Below, piece after piece: positions 1 to 6,636 of a stretch of 11,189 bases of DNA (position 1 is the stretch's first letter; each line of letters starts with the position of its first letter). The notes beneath the pieces were generated by a model. It did no database searches and had not been told where the DNA came from. It saw only the letters and a program-made list of their open reading frames with translations. The stretch is from the NCBI GenBank assembly GCA_030262795.1, contig JAJSZO010000071.1:1-11189 (forward strand). The letters run 5' to 3'. The translations under genes and the position numbers were made by a program. The stretch comes from Deltaproteobacteria bacterium. GTDB taxonomy: Bacteria; Desulfobacterota; Desulfobacteria; Desulfobacterales; ETH-SRB1.

Positions 1-149
1 ATTCCGGCATGTCCGATGTTGGTACGAAGCCATGCGCTCCCCTCTTCTTTACGAGGCAGCGAAAGGGTAAAGGTCTTTATATCGCCCCGAAATAGAAGAA
101 GGCGTGTTCCCTGCGCAGGATTCTGTATGATCAGGCCTGAATTATTCAT
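1..149 (-). CDS. Partial CDS (N-terminus), possibly a GH13-type glucan enzyme
   Basis: An open frame on the minus strand starts at ATG 147-149 and stays open for 49 codons to the window edge, so only the N-terminus is present. The start overlaps the stop of the upstream 134-residue gene in an ATGA arrangement, which argues for a real, translationally coupled gene. The residues include RLLLFRGDIKTFTLSLP (about 16-32) and WLRTNIGHAG (about 40-49). From memory these resemble the N-terminal beta-rich segment that precedes the catalytic barrel in some delta-proteobacterial alpha-amylase or glycogen-debranching-like proteins. That assignment is a recollection of pattern, not an alignment. No catalytic residue lies in the window. 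The existence of the gene is well supported; the product is uncertain. Confidence 0.6.
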   Translation of the reverse strand, partial: MNNSGLIIQNPAQGTRLLLFRGDIKTFTLSLPRKEEGSAWLRTNIGHAG

Positions 150-550
150 TTAAAACCGCGGCTCTTTGCTGCCGCTGAGCGACCGATCCTACCCTTGATC
201 TTGGCCTCGGTCTTTTCCGGATATTTTTGCAGGTGCTTGTACCTGTGCATAGCCGATTCTGCCAGGTGGCCAATTATGACCGGCAGGTCGGAGTCGTTCC
301 AGACGGAAGTAAAATCTTCCAAAGAAAGAAGCCGCTTACTTACTTTGTAATGAGGATCTCCGGTCTGCATAAGAGAGATATCCTCATACTCAAAATCTAT
401 TTTTTCTTCAAAGATATTCTCAAACAGTTCGATGGCAGTATAAACAAAAAACTTTTTCGCATCCTCAGTAGATTCTGCCTTACTGATCATCTGTCTGAAA
501 TTTGGAAGGATTTTACGCTCGTACTTAGTAAAGGAAAGTTGTTTTATCAT
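146..550 (-). CDS. Conserved-looking hypothetical protein, 134 aa
   Basis: I do not recognise this protein. It is a soluble, highly charged product of 134 residues with no signal peptide or membrane segment. The N-terminal half looks helical (KYERKILPNFRQMISKAEST, residues 9-28). The C-terminus is strongly basic (KIKGRIGRSAAAKSRGFK), which could suggest nucleic-acid or ribosome contact, but this is only inference. A good Shine-Dalgarno (GAAAGGAAG, plus strand about 557-565) lies about seven bases upstream of ATG 548-550. Its TGA overlaps the ATG of the downstream partial gene by four bases, so the two are very probably one operon. A plus-strand frame at 227-610 overlaps it but lacks such support. 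Confidence 0.7.
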   Translation of the reverse strand: MIKQLSFTKYERKILPNFRQMISKAESTEDAKKFFVYTAIELFENIFEEKIDFEYEDISLMQTGDPHYKVSKRLLSLEDFTSVWNDSDLPVIIGHLAESAMHRYKHLQKYPEKTEAKIKGRIGRSAAAKSRGFK

Positions 551-572
551 GGAGATCTTCCTTTCTTATGCA

Positions 573-594
573 TTCCCACGCTGGAGCATGGGAA
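573..594. repeat. Small REP-like hairpin, TTCCCACGCT/AGCATGGGAA
   Basis: A 22-base inverted repeat: two ten-base arms with one mismatch and a two-base loop. The sequence type (TTCCCACGCT near-palindromes) is a widespread REP-like element in proteobacterial intergenic DNA, by recollection. It lies just upstream of the 134-residue gene and next to its Shine-Dalgarno, so it would form near the start of that transcript or within its promoter region. Confidence 0.6.
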
Positions 595-624
595 TAGAGA
601 AAAAGTTTAAAAGAAGTGCCTAAA

Positions 625-683
625 AGGTTTAAATTTTAACCGCAGGAATACATGGCGTATTTTGAGGATTAAAATTTAAACCT
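625..683. repeat. Perfect 15-bp inverted repeat with nested hairpin
   Basis: AGGTTTAAATTTTAA (625-639) is matched exactly by its reverse complement at 669-683. The 29-base spacer holds a second small hairpin, AATAC (647-651) with GTATT (657-661). An outer pair AGTGCCT (615-621) and AGGCACT (718-724) encloses it, the latter touching the stop codon of the HD-GYP gene. The stems are AT-rich and not followed by a clear U-tract on either strand, so a classical intrinsic terminator is not convincing. It sits between two minus-strand genes. Confidence 0.6.
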
Positions 684-723
684 GACGCAGAAATTGAGAA
701 AATTAGCAGTTTTCGTTCAGGCA

Positions 724-2220
724 CTATGTAATTTTTTCAATAACTCCGTCATCATGAAGTTTAAGAAAAGCATCTACAACATCAGGATCAAATTGGGTGC
801 CTCTTCCTTCTTTAATTATCTTTATTGTTTTGTTTTTCTCCATCTTTTTTCGGTAAGCTCTATCTGAGGATATAGCATCATAAACGTCAGCAACAGAAAG
901 TATGCGTGCAAGTAATGGAATCTCTTCCTTTTTTAAACCATCAGGATACCCTGTTCCATCAAAGCACTCATGGTGGCTTTTTATTATCTCTTTCTCACTC
1001 TCCAGCAACCATATCTGGCCTATTATGTTTGCGCCGATAATTGAATGTTTCTTGATAATATTACGTTCTTCTTCTGTATAAGCGTCTGGTTTAAGCAGAA
1101 TGACGTCCCTTATTCCTATTTTTCCAATGTCATGAAGATGGCCGGCAAAATTGAGAATATCTAATTCCTCTGAAGTGCAGCCCATCTCTTTTCCGATAAC
1201 GATTGCTATTTTTGTAACTCTATTTGAGTGCTGCTGAGTATAAGGATCCCTTGCCTCTATAGTTTTTACAAATGCATATAGAGTTGAGAATAGATTCTCA
1301 TAAATATTCTCATAAAGAGCAAGATTTTCAATAGCGTAGGCTGCTTTGTTTGTCATAAATGATAGATAATATAAATCCTTTTCAATAAAATGAATGCCGG
1401 ATTTTTTTATACTTGCAGTAAGAATACCAAATACTTTTCCCCTAATTTCCAGAGGTACCACCATAAACGATAATATATCTTCAGGTAAACCACATGCTCC
1501 TTTGTTTTCGGAAATCAACAGGGGCATGGCATTTGATACGGTCTCCATTATCAACTTTTCGATGGCTTTATCTGTTCCGGCGGAGTTGGAAACTGATGTA
1601 GTAATTTCAAAGGGTGCAGCATTATTTATTATATAAACCCTCGCCTCATCAGCATGCATTATCTTTATTGTTGTATCTATTAACCGTTTGAATATATCGG
1701 AGCTTGAGCTGGTAATTGTAAAATCGCTCATTATTTTGTTTAAGATATTAAGTTCTTCAACTTTATAGAGCAATTCTCTGTTTAATCTTTTAAGCTGTTC
1801 TTTACCTTTTACTTCCTTTTTTAAAATTATGTTTTCTACAAACAATAGTTGTTCACGTAAAACACGCTTGAGACAAACCTCCATATGATTAAGCTTAATC
1901 GGCTTGATTAAGAAATCTACAACGCCGTTTTTAAGGGTTCTGATAGTATTATCTAATGAAGGATAACCGGTCATAATAATTACAGGTATCGTATTATCAA
2001 TTTTCCTTATATATTCAGCCAGTTCAAGGCCATCCATTCCAGGCATATTAATATCGGTGAAACAGCAGTCAATCTTTTCGTTTTCTAAAATTTTTACTGC
2101 CTCAAGCCCGTTTTTTGCAGTAATCACAGGATATCCTTTATGTTGAAAATATTCACTTGCTATATCCAGAATACTTTCGTCATCATCTACAAACAGGATT
2201 TTTTCCTTTTCATTGTTCAT
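724..2220 (-). CDS. Response regulator with GAF and HD-GYP domains; probable cyclic-di-GMP phosphodiesterase
   Basis: A cytoplasmic two-component output protein of 498 residues. Residues 7-120 form a receiver domain: acidic triad D12-D14, phospho-acceptor D56 in FTDINMPGMDG, T84 and K106 (LIKP). A charged helical linker at about 122-165 leads to a GAF-like sensory domain at about 165-300. Residues 310-498 are an HD-GYP domain: H331, the metal-binding HDIGK (363-367), HH (416-417) and an intact GYP (424-426) inside DGTGYPDG. HD-GYP proteins of this type hydrolyse cyclic-di-GMP. All catalytic motifs are present, so activity is likely, controlled by phosphorylation of D56 and a GAF ligand. No partner histidine kinase lies in the window. 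ATG 2218-2220 is supported by Shine-Dalgarno AAGGA (plus strand 2229-2233) eight bases upstream, which lies in a degenerate repeat copy. Confidence 0.93.
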   Translation of the reverse strand: MNNEKEKILFVDDDESILDIASEYFQHKGYPVITAKNGLEAVKILENEKIDCCFTDINMPGMDGLELAEYIRKIDNTIPVIIMTGYPSLDNTIRTLKNGVVDFLIKPIKLNHMEVCLKRVLREQLLFVENIILKKEVKGKEQLKRLNRELLYKVEELNILNKIMSDFTITSSSSDIFKRLIDTTIKIMHADEARVYIINNAAPFEITTSVSNSAGTDKAIEKLIMETVSNAMPLLISENKGACGLPEDILSFMVVPLEIRGKVFGILTASIKKSGIHFIEKDLYYLSFMTNKAAYAIENLALYENIYENLFSTLYAFVKTIEARDPYTQQHSNRVTKIAIVIGKEMGCTSEELDILNFAGHLHDIGKIGIRDVILLKPDAYTEEERNIIKKHSIIGANIIGQIWLLESEKEIIKSHHECFDGTGYPDGLKKEEIPLLARILSVADVYDAISSDRAYRKKMEKNKTIKIIKEGRGTQFDPDVVDAFLKLHDDGVIEKIT

Positions 2221-2225
2221 GAGTT

Positions 2226-2250
2226 ACGTCCTTAGGACTCGGTAAAAAAT
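2226..2250 (-). repeat. Degenerate repeat terminus supplying a Shine-Dalgarno
   Basis: Read on the minus strand, this stretch shares TTTTTTACCGAG, then a CCTWAGG block and ACGT, with the plus strand at 3351-3374, where an intact repeat copy begins. Its CCTAAGGA includes AAGGA, the best Shine-Dalgarno for the HD-GYP gene. The rest of the gap to arfB (about 2251-2455) shows no gene, only an 11-bp direct repeat TTTCGATATAA (2326-2336 and 2397-2407). Confidence 0.45.
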
Positions 2251-2455
2251 AACCTGGAATTTTTGCATTTCAACCTCACCATATCCTTAATAATTTGTCA
2301 AGTTTCAGGAACTGTTACTCCGGGTTTTCGATATAAGGTTAAAAATGGAATTTGGGTCACAACAAAAGACTGGTATATCAACAGGTTACAAACCTATTTC
2401 GATATAAAAATATTTTGGGAGTCGGTCTTTGACGCAACAAACTGTTTTCAATAAT

Positions 2456-2473
2456 ACTTCGTCCACGTTCCTA
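2456..2473 (-). repeat. Dispersed repeat copy overlapping the arfB stop codon
   Basis: The minus strand reads TAGGAACGTGGACGAAGT here, a match to the GGAACGTGGACGAA family motif (2458-2471). The first three bases are the TAG stop of arfB, so the reading frame terminates exactly at the repeat edge. Orientation is opposite to the copy at 2927. Confidence 0.8.
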
Positions 2474-2896
2474 ATCTTCGGTGATGAATACGGAACGTCT
2501 CATTTTCTTTTTATTAGCTCTGTGTTTTTTAGCTTCCCTGATACGTTTCTTTGATGTAAAAGAGGCTTTAGTCTTAATACGAATTTTAGGTTTTTCAGAT
2601 GCTTTTTGGATTAATTTGATCAGACGATTAACAGCGTTTTTACGATTTTGTTTTTGTGATCGAAAATGTTTTGCCTCTATAATGAGAATTCCGTGTTCAG
2701 TAATCCTTCTGCCGGCAAGGCAAATAAGGCGGTTGCGGACATCATCGGAAAAGGCAGGTGAATTTTTAACATCAAAACGAAGTTGAACCGCGGTTGCTAC
2801 TTTATTTACATTCTGCCCGCCCGGGCCGGACGCCCGAATAAAATCAAATTTAATTTCATCTTCTTTAATTGCAATTGCAGGAGTAATTTTAATCAT
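2471..2896 (-). CDS. arfB: Peptidyl-tRNA hydrolase ArfB (YaeJ), ribosome rescue factor
   Basis: A 141-residue protein, close to the usual ArfB length of about 140. ArfB enters ribosomes stalled without a stop codon and hydrolyses peptidyl-tRNA. The catalytic GGQ lies at residues 26-28 in the motif ASGPGGQNVNKVATAVQLRF, which is diagnostic of the family. There is no stop-codon-recognition domain, separating it from RF1/RF2. The C-terminal third (about 95-135) is very basic (KKRIREAKKHRANKKKMRR), matching the tail that inserts into the empty mRNA entry channel. No clear Shine-Dalgarno precedes ATG 2894-2896; a TATAAAA stretch lies 13-20 bases upstream on the coding strand. The gene is bracketed by outward-facing repeat copies, and its TAG is the first three bases of one of them. 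Confidence 0.93.
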   Translation of the reverse strand: MIKITPAIAIKEDEIKFDFIRASGPGGQNVNKVATAVQLRFDVKNSPAFSDDVRNRLICLAGRRITEHGILIIEAKHFRSQKQNRKNAVNRLIKLIQKASEKPKIRIKTKASFTSKKRIREAKKHRANKKKMRRSVFITED

Positions 2897-2923
2897 TTTT
2901 GGTAATAGCTATTTTTTATATCT

Positions 2924-3136
2924 AAAGGAACGTGGACGAATTAACTTCCACAAGTAGGCGCACAGATTTGGGTCGAATTTGCCCAAATCTCAAATATAGG
3001 CTCAGATCACAAAAGTTGATGGAATAGCGAGCTATTTCAATATTTTTGGGATTTGAGCCTGGATTTGTGATTTGGCAAAGGCGGCCTGAAGCTGTGATGC
3101 ATAGTTGGGGAAGTTATTTCGTCCACGTTCCTTAGG
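2924..3136. repeat. About 210-bp palindromic (MITE-like) element
   Basis: The left end reads AAAGGAACGTGGACGAATTA and the right end is its near reverse complement. The two arms remain alignable inward for about 85 bases (for example GAGCCT/ATTTG/GATTTGG blocks near 2975-3005 against 3050-3077) with one gap and scattered mismatches. The centre is AATAGC-GA-GCTATT at 3023-3036. Smaller nested stems include GATTTGGG/CCCAAATC at 2965-2989. The element has no coding capacity. This structure fits a non-autonomous mobile element or an extended REP/BIME unit whose mobilising enzyme is encoded elsewhere. Confidence 0.75.
3086..3136 (-). repeat. 51-bp inverted repeat, left arm (also right end of the palindromic element)
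   Basis: The reverse complement of this stretch matches 3363-3413 at 49 of 51 positions by eye. It carries the GGAACGTGGACGAA motif at 3118-3131 (minus) and continues with AACTTCCCCAACTATGCATC towards the inside of the palindromic element. Confidence 0.85.
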
Positions 3137-3362
3137 GGTTTGCTCAAAAATAAATTTACATTTTGTAACCCTTCAGCTTTATGAAACAAACAAGATATGC
3201 GCTTCAGATGTGATCAGCCACGTTCCGTATACATTATCTATCGTAGAAAAACAATATTTTTGACGATATTATCGTATAAACAACCCTTAGGCCAAAAAAT
3301 TTTTTCGGTTTTCTCTTTACTTAGGAGCGTGAACGAAATAGACTGATTGTTTTTTTACCGAG
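3137..3362. other. AT-rich non-coding spacer between 51-bp inverted repeats
   Basis: No credible gene in any frame: the longest plus-strand start (ATG 3181) stops after ten codons. Visible structures are ACGATA-T-TATCGT around 3263-3275, a 12-bp palindrome AAAAAATTTTTT at 3294-3305, a partial motif CCACGTTCC near 3218, and a degenerate repeat copy at 3321-3340. With its two flanking arms it forms a 328-bp unit (3086-3413). The promoter of typA should lie in this stretch or between 3414 and 3463; I see no convincing -35/-10 pair. Confidence 0.5.
3321..3340 (+). repeat. Degenerate dispersed-repeat copy
   Basis: TTAGGAGCGTGAACGAAATA differs at two positions from the consensus TTAGGAACGTGGACGAAATA. 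It lies 42 bases upstream of an intact copy in the same orientation, suggesting an older, decaying insertion or partial duplication. Confidence 0.65.
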
Positions 3363-3413
3363 CCTTAGGAACGTGGACGAAATAACTTCCCCAACTATAC
3401 ATCACAGCTTCAG
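3363..3413 (+). repeat. 51-bp inverted repeat, right arm
   Basis: Matches the reverse complement of 3086-3136 with two mismatches. It begins CCTTAGGAACGTGGACGAAA and ends at CACAGCTTCAG, 50 bases upstream of the typA start codon. It has no nearby partner arm on its right, so it looks like half of an element. Confidence 0.85.
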
Positions 3414-3463
3414 CAGGTTTAACCATTTAATCTTTTTTTGAACGCGTTAATTTTATTGATATT

Positions 3464-5242
3464 ATGGACCAGAAATTAATTAGAAACATAGCGATTATCG
3501 CCCATGTTGATCACGGCAAGACTACCCTTGTTGACCAGTTTTTTAAACAAAGCGGCATGTTCCGCGACAACCAGGCTATGACCGAACGGCTCATGGATTC
3601 CATGGACCTGGAACAGGAACGTGGCATAACCATAGCCTCCAAAAACGGTTCTTTCCGGTACCGAAATTATGTGATCAATATCATTGATACCCCGGGCCAT
3701 GCCGATTTCGGTGGTCAGGTTGAGCGGGTGTTGCGCATGGCGGACGGCTGCCTGCTTTTGGTGGATGCCCAGGAAGGCCCTATGCCGCAGACATATTTCG
3801 TGCTGAAAAAGGCACTGGCTATCTCGCTTCCGGTGCTGGTAGTGATCAACAAAATTGACAAGCCCGCAGCCCGGGCGAACTGGGCTGTGGATCAGGTGTT
3901 TGATCTTTTTGTTAAGCTTGAAGCTCCCGACGAACTACTTGATTTCCCTATAATTTTCGCCTCAGCCAAGGCTGGATACGCTATCGACAACCCTGACGAT
4001 CCAATTGACGGTGCTTCCATGAAGCCGCTCTTTGAAAAAATTATTGCCCATATCCCTCCACCGGCCGGTGACTCGCAGGCAGCGCTCCAGCTTCAGGTGA
4101 ATACCATTGATTATTCTCCTTATCTCGGCAAGCTTGGCATTGGCAAAGTAGTAAACGGCTCCATTAATATCAATCAGAATATTGCTGTGGCAAAACGGGA
4201 CGGCGGTCTGGTACCGGCTCGCATCACCAAGATATTCCGGTTTGAACTTGATCGGAAAGTACCGATCGAAACAGCCGGCCCAGGGGAAATTGTGGCCGTG
4301 GCCGGCCTGGACGACATCACAGTGGGTGTTACTTTTACCGATCCGGACGATCCCCGACCTCTGCCGCTTATTGATATTGATCCGCCCACCGTTGCGATGC
4401 ATTTTATCCCCAACAATTCTCCTTTTGCCGGCCTGGAGGGAAAATTCGTCACCTCTCGTCACCTGGAGCAACGTCTGCGCCTGGAAACCCTGACTGATGT
4501 CGCTCTCAGTGCGGAATCTCTGGGAGCTGGTGTTGGTTTTAAGGTTTCGGGTCGTGGGGAACTGCACCTTTCGATTCTTATCGAAAAGATGCGGCGTGGG
4601 GGATATGAGTTTCAGGTAACCCGGCCACAGGTCATCATGAGGAAAAAAGATGGACAAGTGCAGGAGCCTTACGAGGAATTGACCATTGATGTGGACGAAC
4701 AGTATCAGGGATCAATCATTGAAAAACTGGGCAAGCTGAAAGGGCGGATGCTGGAGATGAGCCGTCGCAACGAGATAATCAGGCTGGTTTACAAGGTTCC
4801 GACCCGTGGGCTTATCGGGTTTCGCAGCGAATTTCTTTCCGATACCAGGGGTATGGGGGTAATGAACTATGTCTTTGCCGATTACGGCCCATTTGCCGGC
4901 GAGATATTAAATCGCAGCAACGGCACACTTGTTGTCAAGGATGCCTGCACCACTGTAGCTTATGCCCTCTTCAACCTGCAGGATCGGGGGCGCCTCTTTC
5001 TGGGGCCGGGAGTCAAGGTTTACAGTGGCCAAATCATAGGTGAACGTTCCCGGACAGGCGATCTGGTAGTAAACCCGGCCAAGGGCAAGCAGTTGACCAA
5101 CATGCGGGCATCGGGTACGGATGAAAGCGTTACGCTCACCCCGCCGCATCACCTGAGCCTTGAAGACTGCATTGCCTTTATCAACGATGATGAACTGGTG
5201 GAAGTGACCCCTGTCGCCATTCGGCTGCGCAAGCGGGACTGA
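3464..5242 (+). CDS. typA: Translational GTPase TypA/BipA
   Basis: A 592-residue ribosome-associated GTPase (family usually about 600-615 residues) involved in 50S assembly and stress or cold adaptation. The G domain shows G1 AHVDHGKT (13-20), the switch I RGIT (53-56), G3 DTPGH (75-79), G4 NKID (129-132) and a G5-like SAK near residue 168. The remainder matches EF-Tu domain II, EF-G-like domains III and V, and the BipA-specific C-terminal domain (PTRGLIGFRSEFLSDTRGMG near 446-465). ATG 3464 gives the standard family N-terminus, but no Shine-Dalgarno is visible; the preceding bases are AT-rich. The gene is clearly more GC-rich, with more GC-ending codons, than its neighbours. It stands alone, convergent with yqaA. 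Confidence 0.97.
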   Translation: MDQKLIRNIAIIAHVDHGKTTLVDQFFKQSGMFRDNQAMTERLMDSMDLEQERGITIASKNGSFRYRNYVINIIDTPGHADFGGQVERVLRMADGCLLLVDAQEGPMPQTYFVLKKALAISLPVLVVINKIDKPAARANWAVDQVFDLFVKLEAPDELLDFPIIFASAKAGYAIDNPDDPIDGASMKPLFEKIIAHIPPPAGDSQAALQLQVNTIDYSPYLGKLGIGKVVNGSININQNIAVAKRDGGLVPARITKIFRFELDRKVPIETAGPGEIVAVAGLDDITVGVTFTDPDDPRPLPLIDIDPPTVAMHFIPNNSPFAGLEGKFVTSRHLEQRLRLETLTDVALSAESLGAGVGFKVSGRGELHLSILIEKMRRGGYEFQVTRPQVIMRKKDGQVQEPYEELTIDVDEQYQGSIIEKLGKLKGRMLEMSRRNEIIRLVYKVPTRGLIGFRSEFLSDTRGMGVMNYVFADYGPFAGEILNRSNGTLVVKDACTTVAYALFNLQDRGRLFLGPGVKVYSGQIIGERSRTGDLVVNPAKGKQLTNMRASGTDESVTLTPPHHLSLEDCIAFINDDELVEVTPVAIRLRKRD

Positions 5243-5289
5243 TCTGCTGGGGGTAGGCGTATCCGTGATTGTATTGTGGATGATGGTGC

Positions 5290-5871
5290 CTAAAAAAAGA
5301 TTTTTATTATCGCGAAACCAGCCACAAGCAATACCACAAATGCAATGGCAAGAATATTGAAGTATTTGTCAATAAAGGCTTGAATCTTTGGGCCGAAAAT
5401 ATAGATAAGCCCTCCAACCAGAAAAAAACGTGCTGCTCTTGAAGCCGCCGATGCAATTAAGAACACAGTGAAATTTATATCAAATGCCCCAGCAGATATT
5501 GTGAATACTTTATAGGGAATTGGTGTAAATCCTGCAATACCGATAGCCCATGCATCGTATTGTATGTATAGGTCCTTGATATATTGCATTTTGTGAGTCA
5601 GGCCGTAAAGCTGGATGATCTTTTCGCCCACACTAATCATAAACTGCCATCCGATCAAGTAGCCTAAACATCCGCCCATCAGGGAGCCTGCAGTACAAAT
5701 TAGAGCATATTTAAACGATTTTTTTGGTATAGATACAGACAGGGCTATTAGTAAAATATCAGGAGGTACGGGAAAGAAGGAAGATTCGCAAAACGCAAGC
5801 ACAAATAATGCCCATGATCCATAAGGTGTTTTAGCCCAATGGAGAATCCAGTCATAAAGTCGACGAAGCAT
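5290..5871 (-). CDS. YqaA/DedA-family inner-membrane protein (SNARE-associated domain)
   Basis: A 193-residue polytopic membrane protein with about four to five hydrophobic segments (near 18-46, 55-78, 108-130, 133-160, 170-192). It carries the family signatures E29-SSFFPVPPD with the acidic residue followed by the re-entrant FPVPP, and GFTPIPYKVFTISAGAF (114-130), plus the conserved arginine pattern SRAARFF (144-150). DedA/YqaA proteins are implicated in lipid-carrier flipping and envelope homeostasis; the exact substrate of YqaA types is unknown. Its ATG (5869-5871) directly follows the TAA of pcm with no intervening base, so it is translated by coupling. It converges on typA with a 47-base gap and no obvious terminator. 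Confidence 0.9.
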   Translation of the reverse strand: MLRRLYDWILHWAKTPYGSWALFVLAFCESSFFPVPPDILLIALSVSIPKKSFKYALICTAGSLMGGCLGYLIGWQFMISVGEKIIQLYGLTHKMQYIKDLYIQYDAWAIGIAGFTPIPYKVFTISAGAFDINFTVFLIASAASRAARFFLVGGLIYIFGPKIQAFIDKYFNILAIAFVVLLVAGFAIIKIFF

Positions 5872-6528
5872 TTATTGATCCCATCCATGTTCACCAACAA
5901 GCTTGACAAATCTGCATCCGCCCAAGTTTGTTTTGTGAAGACCGTCTTCATTTTTGTAAAGCATGATCAAGTTCTGGGAATATTGATCTCCCACCGGTAA
6001 AACCATGCGTCCACCCATTGCGAGCTGGTCAACCAACACTTCGGGAATTTCCGGAGCGCCTGCGGTAACGATAATGGCGTCAAAAGGACTTTCATCTGTC
6101 CATCCCGTGGTACCGTCGGAGTATTTGGTAACAATATTGTGATAGCAAAGTTTGTCAAAAAGCCCGCGTGCTTTAATTAAAAGGGAGTGAATTCTTTCTA
6201 TTGTGTACACACGGAATGTAATTTCTGCAAGGATTGCTGCCTGATATCCTGAACCGGTTCCAATTTCAAGCACCCTGTCATCTTTATCTAATTGCAGCGC
6301 CCGTGTCATTTCAGCAACGATAAATGGTTGCGAGATGGTTTGTTGCTCGCCTATGGGCAGTGGAAAATCACCATAAGCTTGATCCATTAGCGCCTCACTT
6401 ACAAAAAGATGCCTTGGAACTTTGCGAAAGGCCGCAAGAATTTTTGGATCAGTTATCCCGCGTGATTTAATCTGTTTTTCAACCATTTTTTCGCGCTGAC
6501 GTTCATATTTTATGAGATCCTTCATCAT
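5872..6528 (-). CDS. pcm: Protein-L-isoaspartate O-methyltransferase
   Basis: A 218-residue cytosolic SAM-dependent enzyme that methylates isoaspartyl residues in damaged proteins to start their repair; bacterial Pcm is usually 205-225 residues. It shows the N-terminal helix pattern YERQREKMVEKQI, the family hallmark QQTISQPFIVAEM (62-74, with the active-site S66), SAM motif I VLEIGTGSGYQAA (86-98), ERI (111-113) and FDAIIVTAGAPEIP (149-162). Two adjacent ATGs (6526-6528 and 6523-6525) are possible; neither has a strong Shine-Dalgarno, and the first is taken. First gene of a two-gene unit with yqaA, divergent from the channel gene. Confidence 0.95.
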   Translation of the reverse strand: MMKDLIKYERQREKMVEKQIKSRGITDPKILAAFRKVPRHLFVSEALMDQAYGDFPLPIGEQQTISQPFIVAEMTRALQLDKDDRVLEIGTGSGYQAAILAEITFRVYTIERIHSLLIKARGLFDKLCYHNIVTKYSDGTTGWTDESPFDAIIVTAGAPEIPEVLVDQLAMGGRMVLPVGDQYSQNLIMLYKNEDGLHKTNLGGCRFVKLVGEHGWDQ

Positions 6529-6537
6529 GATTAAATC

Positions 6538-6564
6538 ATTATCAAATCAACGAAGTTACGTCAA
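6538..6564 (-). promoter_or_regulatory. Candidate promoter of pcm-yqaA
   Basis: On the minus strand TTGACG (6559-6564) is followed after 15 bases by GATAAT (6538-6543). The spacing is short for sigma-70 and the implied transcript start falls nearly at the pcm start codon, so the leader would be very short or absent. Tentative. Confidence 0.3.
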
Positions 6565-6596
6565 GAATTTAGACGGGAAATAGCAGAACCAAATCA

Positions 6597-6616
6597 GCAA
6601 TTCTAATTAGAATTGC
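6597..6616. promoter_or_regulatory. Perfect 20-bp palindrome in a divergent intergenic region; possible operator
   Basis: GCAATTCTAATTAGAATTGC is its own exact reverse complement. It lies between the candidate -35 boxes of the divergent pcm and channel transcripts, where a dimeric regulator could act on both. No regulator gene is nearby, so the function is inferred from symmetry and position. Confidence 0.4.
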
Positions 6617-6636
6617 CTGGAGCCGGGTTTGACGGG

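Noticed and set aside
227..610. Plus-strand open frame of 127 codons
   Set aside because: It is antisense to the 134-residue gene, which has a good Shine-Dalgarno and an operon-type overlap, and it runs through the REP-like hairpin.
2282..2300. TTGACA-like -35 box (minus strand) upstream of the HD-GYP gene
   Set aside because: No acceptable -10 hexamer at 16-18 bases; not strong enough to list as a promoter.
2263..2454. Plus-strand open frame of 63 codons between the HD-GYP gene and arfB
   Set aside because: No Shine-Dalgarno or recognisable motif. It lies in the probable promoter region of the HD-GYP gene and is likely chance.
2458..3413. CRISPR-like array
   Set aside because: The repeated motif occurs in alternating orientations with irregular spacing and extended palindromic arms, unlike regularly spaced direct repeats.
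3962..4657. Long minus-strand open frame (231 codons) inside typA
   Set aside because: It is antisense to a fully conserved GTPase and shows no domain; GC-biased third positions of typA readily create such shadows.
5243..5289. Intrinsic terminator between convergent typA and yqaA
   Set aside because: There are A and T runs but no GC-rich stem next to them on either strand.
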